Source of the DNA: Nonomuraea rubra
GTDB taxonomy: Bacteria > Actinomycetota > Actinomycetes > Streptosporangiales > Streptosporangiaceae
Direction of reading: 5' to 3'
Assembly (NCBI RefSeq): GCF_014207985.1
Contig: NZ_JACHMI010000001.1
Coordinates: 3,703,001 to 3,767,000, forward strand
Length of the DNA: 64,000 nucleotides
Part shown: positions 35,584 to 43,844 of the stretch, in pieces
Numbering within the stretch: the stretch's first letter is position 1
How the letters are laid out: every line of letters starts with the position of its first letter
The notes under the pieces: generated by a model
What the model was told of the DNA's origin: nothing
What the model saw: only the letters and a program-made list of their open reading frames with translations
Database searches by the model: none
Made by a program: the position numbers and the translations under genes

Positions 35584-36351
35584 TCAAGTGGCGAGTTGAC
35601 TCCCGTAAGCCCGGGCGACAAGTTCGGCGACGGCGCTGTGCGCGCCGAGCGGCGCGGCGTGGCCGGCGTCGATCGACGCGGCGGCCTGCTCGACGATCCC
35701 GTCGGGAGCCTCGTGGCCGATCAGGCAGGGCGCGATGGCCAGCCGCCCGGCGCCCGCGGCGCGCAGCCGCTGGGCCGCGACGTCCACGCCGGGCTCGCTG
35801 TCCAGCGAGGCGGCGACCACCGGCAGCGTGAGCCGCGAGGCCAGGAGTACCGCGGTGGCCTGCACGGCGTGCAGCGCGCGGCTTCCGCCCACGGTGGCGA
35901 GGATGACGGCGTCGACGGGGCTGGAGACGTTCAGCAGGCGGACGCGGTCGGCCCTGGCCAGGCCGCGCTCGGCCAGCCGGATGTGCAGCGCCTCGGCCAG
36001 CAGCGGGTGCGGCCCGAGCGCCTCGGTCACGACGGCGCCGGAGCCGCTGGCCGCCACGGCCTTGCCGATCTCCGCCATGACGACGGGGTCGTCCCAGGTG
36101 AGCAGGGGCACGACGACGGCGTCGCGGCCTGCCGGCAGCGAGTCCGCCAGGTCGGCGATGCTCGTCAGCCGCACCTCGATCTGGGGGTTGTCGACGCGGA
36201 CCACGGATGCGATCTCCTCGGCCACGCCGGCGGTGCCGCCGGGGGTGGCGAGCACGAGCACGGGGGCGTCGGGCGGCAAGGACGTGGGCACGGGACGACG
36301 GTGGCGACCGCCGCCCGGCCGAGGGGAACGTTCTCGTACAGGCAGGCTCAC
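35584..36351 (-). CDS. CbiX/SirB-like chelatase family protein
   Basis: The 255-residue protein has two CbiX-like halves (PVLVLATPGGTAGVAEEIA, then VVVPLLTWDDPVVMAEI; later LPVVAASLDSEPGVDVAAQR and LAIAPCLIGHEAPDGI). Sirohydrochlorin chelatases insert cobalt or iron using histidines, the first in an HGS motif. Here that motif reads ATPGGT, and the usual PLFLxxGxH histidine is a Trp/Asp pair, so only the later Gly-His remains. The protein may have another role or use other ligands. It starts at GTG 36351 without a clear ribosome site. No cobalamin or siroheme genes adjoin it. Confidence 0.75.
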   Translation of the reverse strand: MSLPVRERSPRPGGGRHRRPVPTSLPPDAPVLVLATPGGTAGVAEEIASVVRVDNPQIEVRLTSIADLADSLPAGRDAVVVPLLTWDDPVVMAEIGKAVAASGSGAVVTEALGPHPLLAEALHIRLAERGLARADRVRLLNVSSPVDAVILATVGGSRALHAVQATAVLLASRLTLPVVAASLDSEPGVDVAAQRLRAAGAGRLAIAPCLIGHEAPDGIVEQAAASIDAGHAAPLGAHSAVAELVARAYGSQLAT

Positions 36352-36552
36352 AGGCGCGCAGTTTATGCCGTTTCGCGGCTGCTTGTTCTGTGAATCGATG
36401 GCGATTCCGTCACAACCCCTACCTGGAAGGGATGACGACCGACTGAGGGTCGCCGGGCGCGTACGCCGTGATGCTCCCGGCTCCGGCGCCGCGGTTCTGT
36501 CCGCGGGCGGCGTTGGCAGCCGCCGCCCGCGCGCCTTTCGCGGCGATCAGGC

Positions 36553-37872
36553 TCAGGCGAACGGTCCCACCTGAGGAGTCCTGGCCCTGGGCGGCTCGGC
36601 CAGGTCGAGGTCGCGGGTCTCGGGTGCGATGGCCAGGCCCAGGGCGGTGACGGCCAGGGCGATGACCACGTAGATCGAGACCGCGATCGTGGACTGGTAC
36701 GTCTGGAAGAGCTGCAGCGCGATGATCGGGGCGACCGCGCCGCCGACGATGCCGGCGACCTGGTAGCCCATGGACGCGCCGCTGTAGCGCAGCCGCGTGC
36801 TGAACAGCTCGGCGATGAACGCGGCCTGCGGGCCGTACATGGCGGCATGGGTGATCAGCGCCACCACGGCGGCCAGCGCGATGAGCGGGAACGACTTCGT
36901 GTCCAGCAGCGGGAAGAACGCGAACACCCACACCGCCGCCGCGACCACGCCGGCGAAGTAGACCGGGCGGCGGCCGTACCGGTCGGACAGCGCGCCGGCC
37001 AGCGGGATCAGCGCGAGCTGCAGCGCCGAGCCGATGAGCACGGCGTTCAGCGCGTACGAGCGCGGCAGGTCCAGCTCGCCGGTGATGTAGACGATGATGT
37101 ACGCGGTGAAGGTGTAGAAGGCCACGTCCACCCCGATGCGCGCGGTGAAGGCCGACAGCAGCGCGCGCGGATGCGTGCGCAGCACCTCGACCAGCGGCAT
37201 TTTCGCCTTGGCGCCACGCTGCTCGACCTCGGCGAACAGCGGCGACTCGGTGATCCGCAGCCGCACCCACAGGCCCACGAACACCAGCGCCCCGGACAGC
37301 AGGAACGGCACCCGCCAGCCCCAGGACAGGAACGCCGCGTCCGACAGCGTGAAGGACAGGATCGTCAGCAGGCCGGTGGCCAGCACGTACCCGGCGGGCA
37401 CGCCGACCTGCGGCCAGCTCGCGTTGAAGCCGCGCCGGCGGCCGTCGCCGTGCTCCAGCGACATGATCACCGCGCCGCCCCACTCGCCGCCGAGCCCCAG
37501 GCCCTGCACGAACCGCAGCACCGCGAGCAGGATCGGGGCCATCACGCCCACGGCGGCGTAGCCGGGCAGCACCCCGATGAGGAACGTCGAGATGCCCATC
37601 ACCAGCAGGGTCACCACCAGCACGGTCTTGCGGCCCACCCGGTCGCCGAAGTGCCCGAACACCACGCCGCCGAGCGGCCTGGCCACGAACGCCACGGCGT
37701 TGGTGGTCAGCGACGCCAGGGTCGCGGTGAACGGGTCGAGCGACGGGAAGAACAGCGCGGGGAAGACCAGGGTCGCCGCAGTGGTGTAGAGGAAGAAGTC
37801 GTACCACTCCAGCGAGGTGCCTATCAGGCTGGCGAGGATCACCCGCCGGGTCTGTTGGGTGGAGCCTGACAT
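36553..37872 (-). CDS. MHS-family major facilitator transporter
   Basis: The 439-residue protein has 12 membrane helices and the metabolite:H+ symporter hallmarks: GTSLEWYDFFLYTTAATLV at the N-terminus, GHFGDRVGRKTVLVVTLL after helix 2, RFVQGLGLGGEWGGA and ALSDRYGRRPVYFAG. Relatives import organic acids, proline or shikimate. ATG 37872 is preceded by AAGGAG. It is divergent from a GntR regulator that probably controls it, with a palindrome between them. Confidence 0.94.
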   Translation of the reverse strand: MSGSTQQTRRVILASLIGTSLEWYDFFLYTTAATLVFPALFFPSLDPFTATLASLTTNAVAFVARPLGGVVFGHFGDRVGRKTVLVVTLLVMGISTFLIGVLPGYAAVGVMAPILLAVLRFVQGLGLGGEWGGAVIMSLEHGDGRRRGFNASWPQVGVPAGYVLATGLLTILSFTLSDAAFLSWGWRVPFLLSGALVFVGLWVRLRITESPLFAEVEQRGAKAKMPLVEVLRTHPRALLSAFTARIGVDVAFYTFTAYIIVYITGELDLPRSYALNAVLIGSALQLALIPLAGALSDRYGRRPVYFAGVVAAAVWVFAFFPLLDTKSFPLIALAAVVALITHAAMYGPQAAFIAELFSTRLRYSGASMGYQVAGIVGGAVAPIIALQLFQTYQSTIAVSIYVVIALAVTALGLAIAPETRDLDLAEPPRARTPQVGPFA

Positions 37873-37921
37873 CCGATCGCTCCTTGTAGTTGAGGGGGGA
37901 TACTCATCAACGTAAGGATCG

Positions 37922-37937
37922 TTGAACAATTCGACAA
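37922..37937. promoter_or_regulatory. Candidate GntR operator between transporter and regulator
   Basis: The 16-bp element follows TTG-N3-AATT-N3-CAA, a palindrome of the size FadR-type regulators bind. It lies 50 bp from the transporter start and 30 bp from the preferred regulator start. Confidence 0.45.
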
Positions 37938-37966
37938 GAGGTTTGCTCCATGATTCGCTGCTAATT

Positions 37967-38647
37967 GTGGATAACGTGGTCGCCGATCTCTCCCAGGACC
38001 GCCCCCGGCTGGGACGCAGCAGCACGGCGGAGCGGGTGGCCGACATCCTGCGCGACCGCATCAGCGAGGGCTTCTTCCAGCCGGGGCAGCGGCTGTCGGA
38101 GGAGTCCATCTCGGAGGCGCTCGGCGTCTCGCGCAACACGCTGCGGGAGGCGTTCCGGCTGCTCGGCCACGAGCGGCTGCTCGACCACCGGCTCAACAGG
38201 GGGGTGTTCGTCCGGCTGCCGTCGGTGGAGGACGTGCTCGACCTCTACCGCGTACGCCGCGTGCTGGAGGGCGCGGCCGTGCGGCGCAAGCCGTCCGAGG
38301 AGGCGCTGACCGTGATCAAGGAGGCGGTGGCCGAGGCCCGGCGGGCCGCCGCCCAGGACGACTGGCAGCGCGTCGGCACCGCCAACATCCGCTTCCACCA
38401 GACGCTCGTCTCGCTGAACGAGAGCCCGCGCATCGACGAGGCCATGCGCCAGCTCCTGGCGGAGCTGCGCCTGGTCTTCCACGTCATGGAGAACCCGCGG
38501 GCCTTCCACGAGCCGTTCATCGAGCGCAACCTCACGCTGATCGGGCTGATCGAGTCGGGGCGGCCCGAGGAGGCGGCCGCCTATCTCGACGACTACCTCG
38601 ACCATGCCGAGCGGCTGCTCATCCACGCCTACGAGCCGAACCGCTAA
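37967..38647 (+). CDS. GntR-family regulator, FCD type
   Basis: The protein of about 226 residues has a GntR winged helix (STAERVADILRDRI, LGVSRNTLREAFRLL) and an FCD domain (TANIRFHQTLVSLN, ERNLTLIGLIESG). The usual Asp and one His of the FCD metal site are Asn here, so ligand binding may not need metal. The start is uncertain: GTG 37967, GTG 37976 or TTG 37922 all fit, and none has a clear ribosome site. It probably controls the divergent MHS transporter. Confidence 0.88.
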   Translation: MDNVVADLSQDRPRLGRSSTAERVADILRDRISEGFFQPGQRLSEESISEALGVSRNTLREAFRLLGHERLLDHRLNRGVFVRLPSVEDVLDLYRVRRVLEGAAVRRKPSEEALTVIKEAVAEARRAAAQDDWQRVGTANIRFHQTLVSLNESPRIDEAMRQLLAELRLVFHVMENPRAFHEPFIERNLTLIGLIESGRPEEAAAYLDDYLDHAERLLIHAYEPNR

Positions 38648-38650
38648 CGT
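38645..38650 (+). promoter_or_regulatory. Probable -10 element of a leaderless DUF2203 transcript
   Basis: TAACGT overlaps the GntR stop codon and ends six bases before ATG 38657, which has no ribosome site. The spacing fits a leaderless message. Confidence 0.4.
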
Positions 38651-38656
38651 GGCCCC

Positions 38657-39016
38657 ATGGAGCGGATCTTCACCCTCGACGAGGCCCGCGCGCTGCTTCC
38701 CGCCGTCATCGTGGAGGCCGCGGAGCTGATCGCGGCCCGCGCCGACCTGGCGGAGATCGACTTCCAGCGGCGCGCCGGCGGCCGGTCCGAGCTGGGCGGC
38801 CTGCCCGAGCTGAAGGGGCTGCAGGCCAGGATCGAGGAGATCCTGAGCGGGTGGACCGAGCAGGGCATCGAGGTCAAGGGCATCGCGCCGGTGCTCGTCG
38901 ACTTCCCCTCGCTGATCGACGGGGCCTCGGTGCGGCTGTGCTGGATCGAGGGGGAGCCGGAGCTGGGCTGGTACCACCGTACGGAGCTGGGCTTCGCGGG
39001 CCGCCGCCCGCTCTGA
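38657..39016 (+). CDS. DUF2203 family protein
   Basis: The 119-residue protein matches DUF2203: an N-terminal FTLDEARALLPAV helix, a long helical hairpin, and the C-terminal motif CWIEGEPELGWYHRTELGFAG. The family is small, soluble and widespread in actinobacteria and cyanobacteria, with no known function. It follows the GntR gene after 9 bp but probably has its own promoter. Confidence 0.9.
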   Translation: MERIFTLDEARALLPAVIVEAAELIAARADLAEIDFQRRAGGRSELGGLPELKGLQARIEEILSGWTEQGIEVKGIAPVLVDFPSLIDGASVRLCWIEGEPELGWYHRTELGFAGRRPL

Positions 39017-39060
39017 TCCGCCGTCGTGCGCCCTTGACGCGGCCCTGTCACGGCCTGTAT

Positions 39061-39082
39061 TCAACTTATAGGTTGATAAACC
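39061..39082 (+). promoter_or_regulatory. Overlapping palindromes upstream of the SDR gene
   Basis: TCAAC-TTATAG-GTTGA (39061-39076) overlaps GGTT-GATA-AACC (39071-39082). The AT-rich element in very GC-rich DNA sits just before the ribosome site and looks like a repressor operator. Confidence 0.5.
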
Positions 39083-39097
39083 AGGAGGTTGATTACG

Positions 39098-39838
39098 ATG
39101 CTCCTAGAGAACAAGGTCGCCGTCGTGCACGGCGCCGGCGGATCCATCGGCGGGGCGGCGGCCAGGGCGTTCGCCCGCGAGGGCGCCCGCGTCTTCCTCG
39201 CCGGACGCACCCGCGACAAGCTCGACGAACTCGCCGCCGGCCTCCCCGCAGCCGAGACCGCCGTGGTCGACGCGCTCGACGAGGCCGCGGTCGACGCCTT
39301 CACCGGCTCCGTGGCCGAGCGTGCCGGCCGCATCGACGTCTGCTTCAACGCCATCGGGATCCAGGACGTGCAGCGCCCGCTCGGGGAGATCTCGGCCGCG
39401 GAGTTCCTGCGGCCGATCGAGGTGGCCACGCGCACGCAGTTCCTCACGACCAGGGCCGCCGTACGGCACATGGCGCCGCGCGGCGGCGGGGTCATCCTCA
39501 TGTTCGGCGGCGGCGGGCCGCAGACGCAGCCCGGGCTCGGCGGGCTCAAGGTGGCGCTCGACGCGATGGAGAGCATGCGTCGGCAGTGGGCCGCCGAGTA
39601 CGGCCCGTACGGCATCCGCGTCCTCACCCTGGTCACCGGCGGCATCCCGGAGAGCCTGCCCGACAGCGTCGGCGCGAAGGACCGGATCGCCGCGGCCATC
39701 GCCGGGGGCAGCCTGCTCAAGCGCGCCGCCACGCTGGCCGACGTGGGCAACGTGGCCGCGTTCGCCGCCTCCGACCTGGCCGCGAGCATGACCTCGGCGA
39801 CGCTGAACATCTCCTGCGGCGCGATCGTCGACCACTAG
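39098..39838 (+). CDS. Short-chain dehydrogenase/reductase
   Basis: The 246-residue SDR has the NAD(P) motif AVVHGAGGSIGGAAARAFA, an Asn-x-x-Gly-like FNAIGIQD and the C-terminal Rossmann strands. The usual active-site Tyr-x3-Lys is degenerate: the stretch after the Ser-equivalent reads GGGGPQTQPGLGGLKVALD, where Lys is present but Tyr is replaced. Activity is therefore uncertain. ATG 39098 is preceded by AGGAGG at 9 bp; TTG 39089 is too close to it. An AT-rich palindrome precedes the gene. Confidence 0.9.
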   Translation: MLLENKVAVVHGAGGSIGGAAARAFAREGARVFLAGRTRDKLDELAAGLPAAETAVVDALDEAAVDAFTGSVAERAGRIDVCFNAIGIQDVQRPLGEISAAEFLRPIEVATRTQFLTTRAAVRHMAPRGGGVILMFGGGGPQTQPGLGGLKVALDAMESMRRQWAAEYGPYGIRVLTLVTGGIPESLPDSVGAKDRIAAAIAGGSLLKRAATLADVGNVAAFAASDLAASMTSATLNISCGAIVDH

Positions 39839-39877
39839 GGTGATCGCACCGTCTCCCTGACAGGAAGCCCGCCCAGC

Positions 39878-40216
39878 ATGCCCGACGACCAGCTCAGCCT
39901 CACCTTCGCCGCGCTCGCCGACCCGACCCGGCGGGCGATCCTGGCGCGGCTGGCCGAGGGGGAGGCGACGGTGAACGAGCTGGCCGAGCCGTTCGACATG
40001 AGCCTCCAGGCGGTCTCCAAGCACCTCAAGGTGCTGGAACGGGCCGGCCTGATCAGCAGGGGCCGCGACGCGCAGTGGCGGCCGTGCCGCCTGGAGACCG
40101 CGCCGCTGGAGACGGCCTCCGAATGGATCGACCGCTACCGCGAGCGCTGGAGCGGCCGGTTCGACCGCCTGGAGCGGGAGATCCGGCGCATCCAGAAAGG
40201 ATCCGAGCATGACTGA
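39878..40216 (+). CDS. ArsR-family regulator
   Basis: The 112-residue winged-helix protein has the motif LADPTRRAILARLAEGEATV and the recognition helix SLQAVSKHLKVLERAGLI, typical of ArsR regulators paired with SRPBCC proteins. No metal-binding cysteines are present. Its stop overlaps the next start by 8 bp, so the two are coupled. Confidence 0.94.
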   Translation: MPDDQLSLTFAALADPTRRAILARLAEGEATVNELAEPFDMSLQAVSKHLKVLERAGLISRGRDAQWRPCRLETAPLETASEWIDRYRERWSGRFDRLEREIRRIQKGSEHD

Positions 40217-40667
40217 GTTCGTCATCGAGCCGGGACGGCAGGACATCGTCATGATCCGGCACTTCGACGCGCCGCCCGACCTGGTGTTCCGGGTGGTCAC
40301 GGACCCGGAGCTGATCCCGCGCTGGTGGGGGCCCGGTTTCCTGACCACCCGCGTCGATCGGATGGAGGTCGCGCCGGGCGGGCGGTGGCGGTTCGTCAAC
40401 GTCGACGCGCGGGGCAGAGAATGGGGCTTCAGCGGCTTCTACCACGCCGTCGTCCCGCCGGAGCGGTTCGTACGGACGTGGGAGTTCGAAGGCACGCCCG
40501 AGGAGGTGGCGCTGGAGACGGTCACCCTGACGCAGGTGGACGGCCGCACCCGCTACACCGCCCGGTCCGTGCACCCGACCGTGGAGGCCCGCGACGCGAT
40601 CATCCGCGCCGACGGGCCCCGCGGCGGCCGGGAGTCGATGGACCGGCTCGCCGCCCTGCTCCGGTGA
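40209..40667 (+). CDS. SRPBCC (AHSA1-like) domain protein
   Basis: The 152-residue protein is a helix-grip AHSA1-type domain: MIRHFDAPPDLVFRVVTDPE, WWGPGFLTTRVD, GGRWRFVN and a C-terminal helix ending ESMDRLAALL. The family binds hydrophobic ligands. Pairing with an ArsR regulator is a common actinobacterial module whose signal is not known. Confidence 0.93.
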   Translation: MTEFVIEPGRQDIVMIRHFDAPPDLVFRVVTDPELIPRWWGPGFLTTRVDRMEVAPGGRWRFVNVDARGREWGFSGFYHAVVPPERFVRTWEFEGTPEEVALETVTLTQVDGRTRYTARSVHPTVEARDAIIRADGPRGGRESMDRLAALLR

Positions 40668-40683
40668 CCGGCGGGCTTCGGCA

Positions 40684-40689
40684 TACCCT
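40684..40689 (+). promoter_or_regulatory. Probable -10 element of a leaderless CGNR-gene transcript
   Basis: TACCCT ends six bases before GTG 40696 with no ribosome site, the usual geometry of leaderless actinomycete genes. Confidence 0.5.
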
Positions 40690-40695
40690 GCATGG

Positions 40696-41223
40696 GTGAA
40701 GGTGCACTCGACGAAGGCGATGGCCGTGCGGGCCGTGGAGCTGTGCGTGGAGTTGCTGTACGAGCGGGCGTCGGTCGCGTCGGTGGCCGGCGTCCTGCGT
40801 GCGCACGGCGAGATCGGGGAGCTCGACCTGGGCGAGGACGACCTCGCCGCGATGCGCGCCGCGGCCTCGCGCCTGCGGGAGGTGCTGGGGGCGGCCACCG
40901 CCGGGGAGGCGGCGGCGCTGCTCAACCGGATCCTCGCCGAGTCGGCCCGGGCGCCGCGGCTGACCAGCCATGAAGGGACGACCAGCTGGCACGTGCACGT
41001 GGACAGCGGGGATGACGCGCCTTGGGGGGAGTGGTTCCTGACGTCGTCGGCGATGGCCCTGGCGGTGCTGCTCGCCGATCATCAGCGGGTTCCCGGGGGG
41101 TTGTGCGCTTCGGGGAGTTGCGGGCGCCCGTACCTGGACGTGGGGGGCGGCAGCCCGCGCCGCTACTGCAGCAGCCGCTGCGCCACCCGGGAACGCGTCG
41201 CCGCCCACCGCTCCCGCACCTGA
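40696..41223 (+). CDS. CGNR zinc-finger (ABATE domain) regulator
   Basis: The 175-residue protein has an N-terminal ABATE-like helical domain and a C-terminal CGNR zinc finger: CASGSCGRPYLDVGGGSPRR followed by YCSSRCATRERVAAHR, giving four cysteines in C-x4-C...C-x3-C spacing. The family is thought to act as stress-responsive transcription regulators. The first motif is Cys-Gly-Arg rather than Cys-Gly-Asn. GTG 40696 fits a leaderless start. Confidence 0.92.
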   Translation: MKVHSTKAMAVRAVELCVELLYERASVASVAGVLRAHGEIGELDLGEDDLAAMRAAASRLREVLGAATAGEAAALLNRILAESARAPRLTSHEGTTSWHVHVDSGDDAPWGEWFLTSSAMALAVLLADHQRVPGGLCASGSCGRPYLDVGGGSPRRYCSSRCATRERVAAHRSRT

Positions 41224-41287
41224 CCGCCGGCGTCCCTGCCGTCGCGACGCTCATTCGCCGCCGGCGTCCCTGCCGCGTTGGGGGCAC

Positions 41288-42520
41288 TCATCCGTCCCGG
41301 GCGGCCCGCCGCCTGGCGACGAGGACCGCGACGGCCGCCGCCTGCAGCGCCGCACCGGCCAGCAGGGCGAGGCTCACGTCGTACGCGGCCAGCGGCCCTG
41401 CCGCCGCCGACCCGATCGCGAACGAGGTGATCTTCAAGCTGGCGCCCGTGGTGAACACCTGGCCACGCAGCCGGGCGGGCGCCTCGCGATGGCGTACCGC
41501 GAAGAGCGCGGTGAGCTGCGGCCCCTCGCCCGCCCCCGCCACGGCCGCCCCCACCACGGCCATCCAGTACGTCTCCGCGCAGGCCATCACCACCACCCCG
41601 GCCCCCAGCACCGCCGTCCCCGCCGCCTGCACCCCGGCCGCCCATCGCGAGGTACGGCTCAGGACCGCGTTGGCCACCAGCCCACCGGCGGCGATGACGG
41701 CCAGCAGCAACGCTCCGGGCCCGCTCTCCCCGCTCAGCCGGGCACCGAGCACCGGGGCCGACACGACCACCATGGCCAGCCCGCAACACGACACCATGGA
41801 CGCCACGGTCGCCCGCCGCAACGTCCCGTTCGACACGATCGCCCTGAACCCGGCCCGCACCTCCTCCCGAACAACCCTCCACCCGGCCACCCCGCCGTCA
41901 CCACCCGCCGGACGGGAGCCGCCCTCACCGCCTGCCGGGCGCGCGCCTCCGTCACCGTCCGCCGGGCGCGGGTCGGGCGAGGGCAGCCCGTGGGCGGCGG
42001 GCAGCGCGGCGACCAGCATCCCGACGCTCACCAGAGCCGCCATGACCCCACCGCCTGCCGACGCGATCACCCCGACGAGCGCGGGCCCTGCCAGTCCCGC
42101 CACGTTGTAACTCATCGAGTCGAACGCCGTCGCCCTCCCCAGCCTCCCGGCCCCCGCCACCAGGGGAAGCTGCGCCGTCCAGCCGCCCGTGAGCGCGGGC
42201 CCCAGCAGCCCGGTCACCACCGCGACCCCGGCCAGAACAGCCCCGGGCACCCGCCCCGCCATCCCGCCGACCACCATCAGGAGCCCGCCCGCGTACCCGG
42301 CGAGGCACCACCCCAGCACCTTGCCCGGCCGGCGGGCACGATCGAGCAGCACCCCCAGCAGCGGCCCTCCGACGGCGGCCGAGATGGTCAGCCCCGCCAG
42401 TACCGAGGAGGCCAGCAGGGGCGAGCCGGTGACGGCCAGGCCGGTGACGAGCAGGGCGGGCCCGGACATCTCATCACCGGTGCGGGCCAGCACGGCACCT
42501 GCCATGTAACGGGTCAACAC
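41288..42520 (-). CDS. Major facilitator superfamily transporter (exporter-like)
   Basis: The protein of about 410 residues has 12 predicted helices and resembles drug-export MFS members: RYMAGAVLARTGDEMSGPAL at the N-terminus, GPLLGVLLDRARRPGKVL after helix 2, and an acidic/Gly-rich central loop (PDPRPADGDGGARPAGGEGG). The start is GTG 42520 or TTG 42526, without a clear ribosome site; the longer frame to 42793 runs through a tandem repeat and is not real. The substrate is unknown. Confidence 0.88.
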   Translation of the reverse strand: MLTRYMAGAVLARTGDEMSGPALLVTGLAVTGSPLLASSVLAGLTISAAVGGPLLGVLLDRARRPGKVLGWCLAGYAGGLLMVVGGMAGRVPGAVLAGVAVVTGLLGPALTGGWTAQLPLVAGAGRLGRATAFDSMSYNVAGLAGPALVGVIASAGGGVMAALVSVGMLVAALPAAHGLPSPDPRPADGDGGARPAGGEGGSRPAGGDGGVAGWRVVREEVRAGFRAIVSNGTLRRATVASMVSCCGLAMVVVSAPVLGARLSGESGPGALLLAVIAAGGLVANAVLSRTSRWAAGVQAAGTAVLGAGVVVMACAETYWMAVVGAAVAGAGEGPQLTALFAVRHREAPARLRGQVFTTGASLKITSFAIGSAAAGPLAAYDVSLALLAGAALQAAAVAVLVARRRAARDG

Positions 42521-42685
42521 ACGCAAGACGTTACACGTCCATGCTCCGCCCCGTACGTTAGCCCGGCGTCCCGGAGGGAATGAGTATCCGGAACCAGCCC
42601 CCTGAGCTGCGAATTTGCCCACGCTGGGGAGGGTCGGCCGGCCTGCGCGAACTGCGTGCGCGCAGGCCGGCCGCGACCCCGCTTC

Positions 42686-42757
42686 CGACTCCGCCCCCGA
42701 CTCCGCCCCCGACTCCGCCCCCGACTCCGCCCACGACTCCGCCCACGACTCCGCCCA
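42686..42757. repeat. Six 12-bp tandem repeats
   Basis: Three copies of CGACTCCGCCCC are followed by three of CGACTCCGCCCA, then a decayed copy. They lie between the MFS and VOC genes, which are both transcribed leftward, and create false frames. Confidence 0.95.
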
Positions 42758-42905
42758 CGACCTCGGCCTGGAGCGCGGTCCGGACCGCGGCAACGGCCCT
42801 GAGACCGAGCCGGCTGCCCCAGGCCTCAGCCGGACTGCCCATCACCTGTCGAGCGGCCCCAGCCGGAACCGCCCATCCGCTCTCGGACAGGCTCGGCAGC
42901 ACCGC

Positions 42906-43673
42906 TCAGACAGAGCTGGTGATCACCGCGAACCGTGCGCCGAAGGGATCGGCCAGGAACGCCATCCGCCCGACCCCCTCAACGGTCATGGCCGGAGCCT
43001 GCACCGTCGCCCCGAGCCGCTGCCCCAGCGCCACCGTGGCATCGCAGTCGGGCACCTCGAAGTACGGCAGCCAGTGCGGCCGATCACCGGCCTCGAGCTG
43101 GGCGATGCCGGCCGCCGACGACGACTCGTCACCCTCCGCGGGCGAGATGACCGGGTACGACGCGTCGCCCATCGGCAGGTCCTCGATCCGCCAGCCGAAC
43201 ACCGACTGGTAGAAACCGCGGATCCCGGCAGGATCGGGCGTGTACAGCTCGACCCACCCGAGTGAGCCCGCGTCCGTCACCAGCCCGAGCCCCTTGGTCG
43301 CGCCGGGCTGCCAGACGGCGAACGACGCCCCGGCCGGATCGGCGAACGCCGCCATCCGGCCCTGCCCCTCGATGTCGAACGGCGCGGCCAGGACCGTGCC
43401 GCCTGCCTGCTCGATCGTCTTCGTGATGGTGTCGGCGTCGGGCGCCTGGAAGTAGATCAGCCAAGCGGAGCCCTCTCTCGCCTGGGCCTCCGGGCTGATG
43501 CCGGCGACAGTCCGGCCGCCGACCTGGCAGAAGCGATAGTTCCTGTGCTCGGCCCCCAGCGAGACGGCATCCCAGCCGAACAGCCCGGTGTAGAACGAGA
43601 CCGACGTCTCCGGGTCGGGGCTGCTGACGTCGACCCAGCAGGGGGAGCCGGGGAGGTAGTGCGTGGTGAGCAT
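42906..43673 (-). CDS. Two-domain VOC (glyoxalase-like) protein
   Basis: The 255-residue protein carries two VOC domains (residues about 8-125 and 137-255), each beginning CWVDVSSPDPETSVSFYTGL or WVELYTPDPAGIRGFYQSVF and ending in ADPAGASFAVWQ or ADPFGARFAVI. Such tandem proteins include glyoxalase-like enzymes and bleomycin-type resistance factors. ATG 43673 is preceded by AAGGAG at 6 bp. It is divergent from the AlkB-like gene. Confidence 0.93.
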   Translation of the reverse strand: MLTTHYLPGSPCWVDVSSPDPETSVSFYTGLFGWDAVSLGAEHRNYRFCQVGGRTVAGISPEAQAREGSAWLIYFQAPDADTITKTIEQAGGTVLAAPFDIEGQGRMAAFADPAGASFAVWQPGATKGLGLVTDAGSLGWVELYTPDPAGIRGFYQSVFGWRIEDLPMGDASYPVISPAEGDESSSAAGIAQLEAGDRPHWLPYFEVPDCDATVALGQRLGATVQAPAMTVEGVGRMAFLADPFGARFAVITSSV

Positions 43674-43807
43674 GGCCTGCTCCTTCGCGTGACGAAGCGA
43701 TGGGTGGCCTCTGCACCTCCGGTGCGGGCCGAGGGGCGACGCCACTCATATCCGGTGCCCACCAGCCTGGCACGACCCGTCGATCGAATAAGTCTCTTCC
43801 CCGAAAT

Positions 43808-43821
43808 CGAATACGTGTTTG
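43808..43821 (+). promoter_or_regulatory. LexA (SOS) box upstream of the AlkB-like gene
   Basis: CGAATACGTGTTTG matches the Gram-positive SOS consensus CGAACRNRYGTTYG at 13 of 14 positions, and its flanks extend the palindrome. It lies 23 bp before ATG 43845. An 11-bp palindrome GTATGGCATAC follows at 43824-43834. Confidence 0.65.
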
Positions 43822-43844
43822 AAGTATGGCATACACTCGGCACT

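Noticed and set aside
36419..36552. A minus-strand open frame ending ITAYAPGDPQSVVIPSR just past the transporter stop
   Set aside because: It has good third-position GC but no ATG, GTG or TTG start and only opens inside the transporter gene in another frame. It is not supportable as a gene or RiPP precursor.
42521..42793. An N-terminal extension of the MFS gene through the 12-bp repeats
   Set aside because: The extension would be an Ala/Glu/Ser repeat followed by a sequence with no membrane or signal features. The natural start is at 42520 or 42526.
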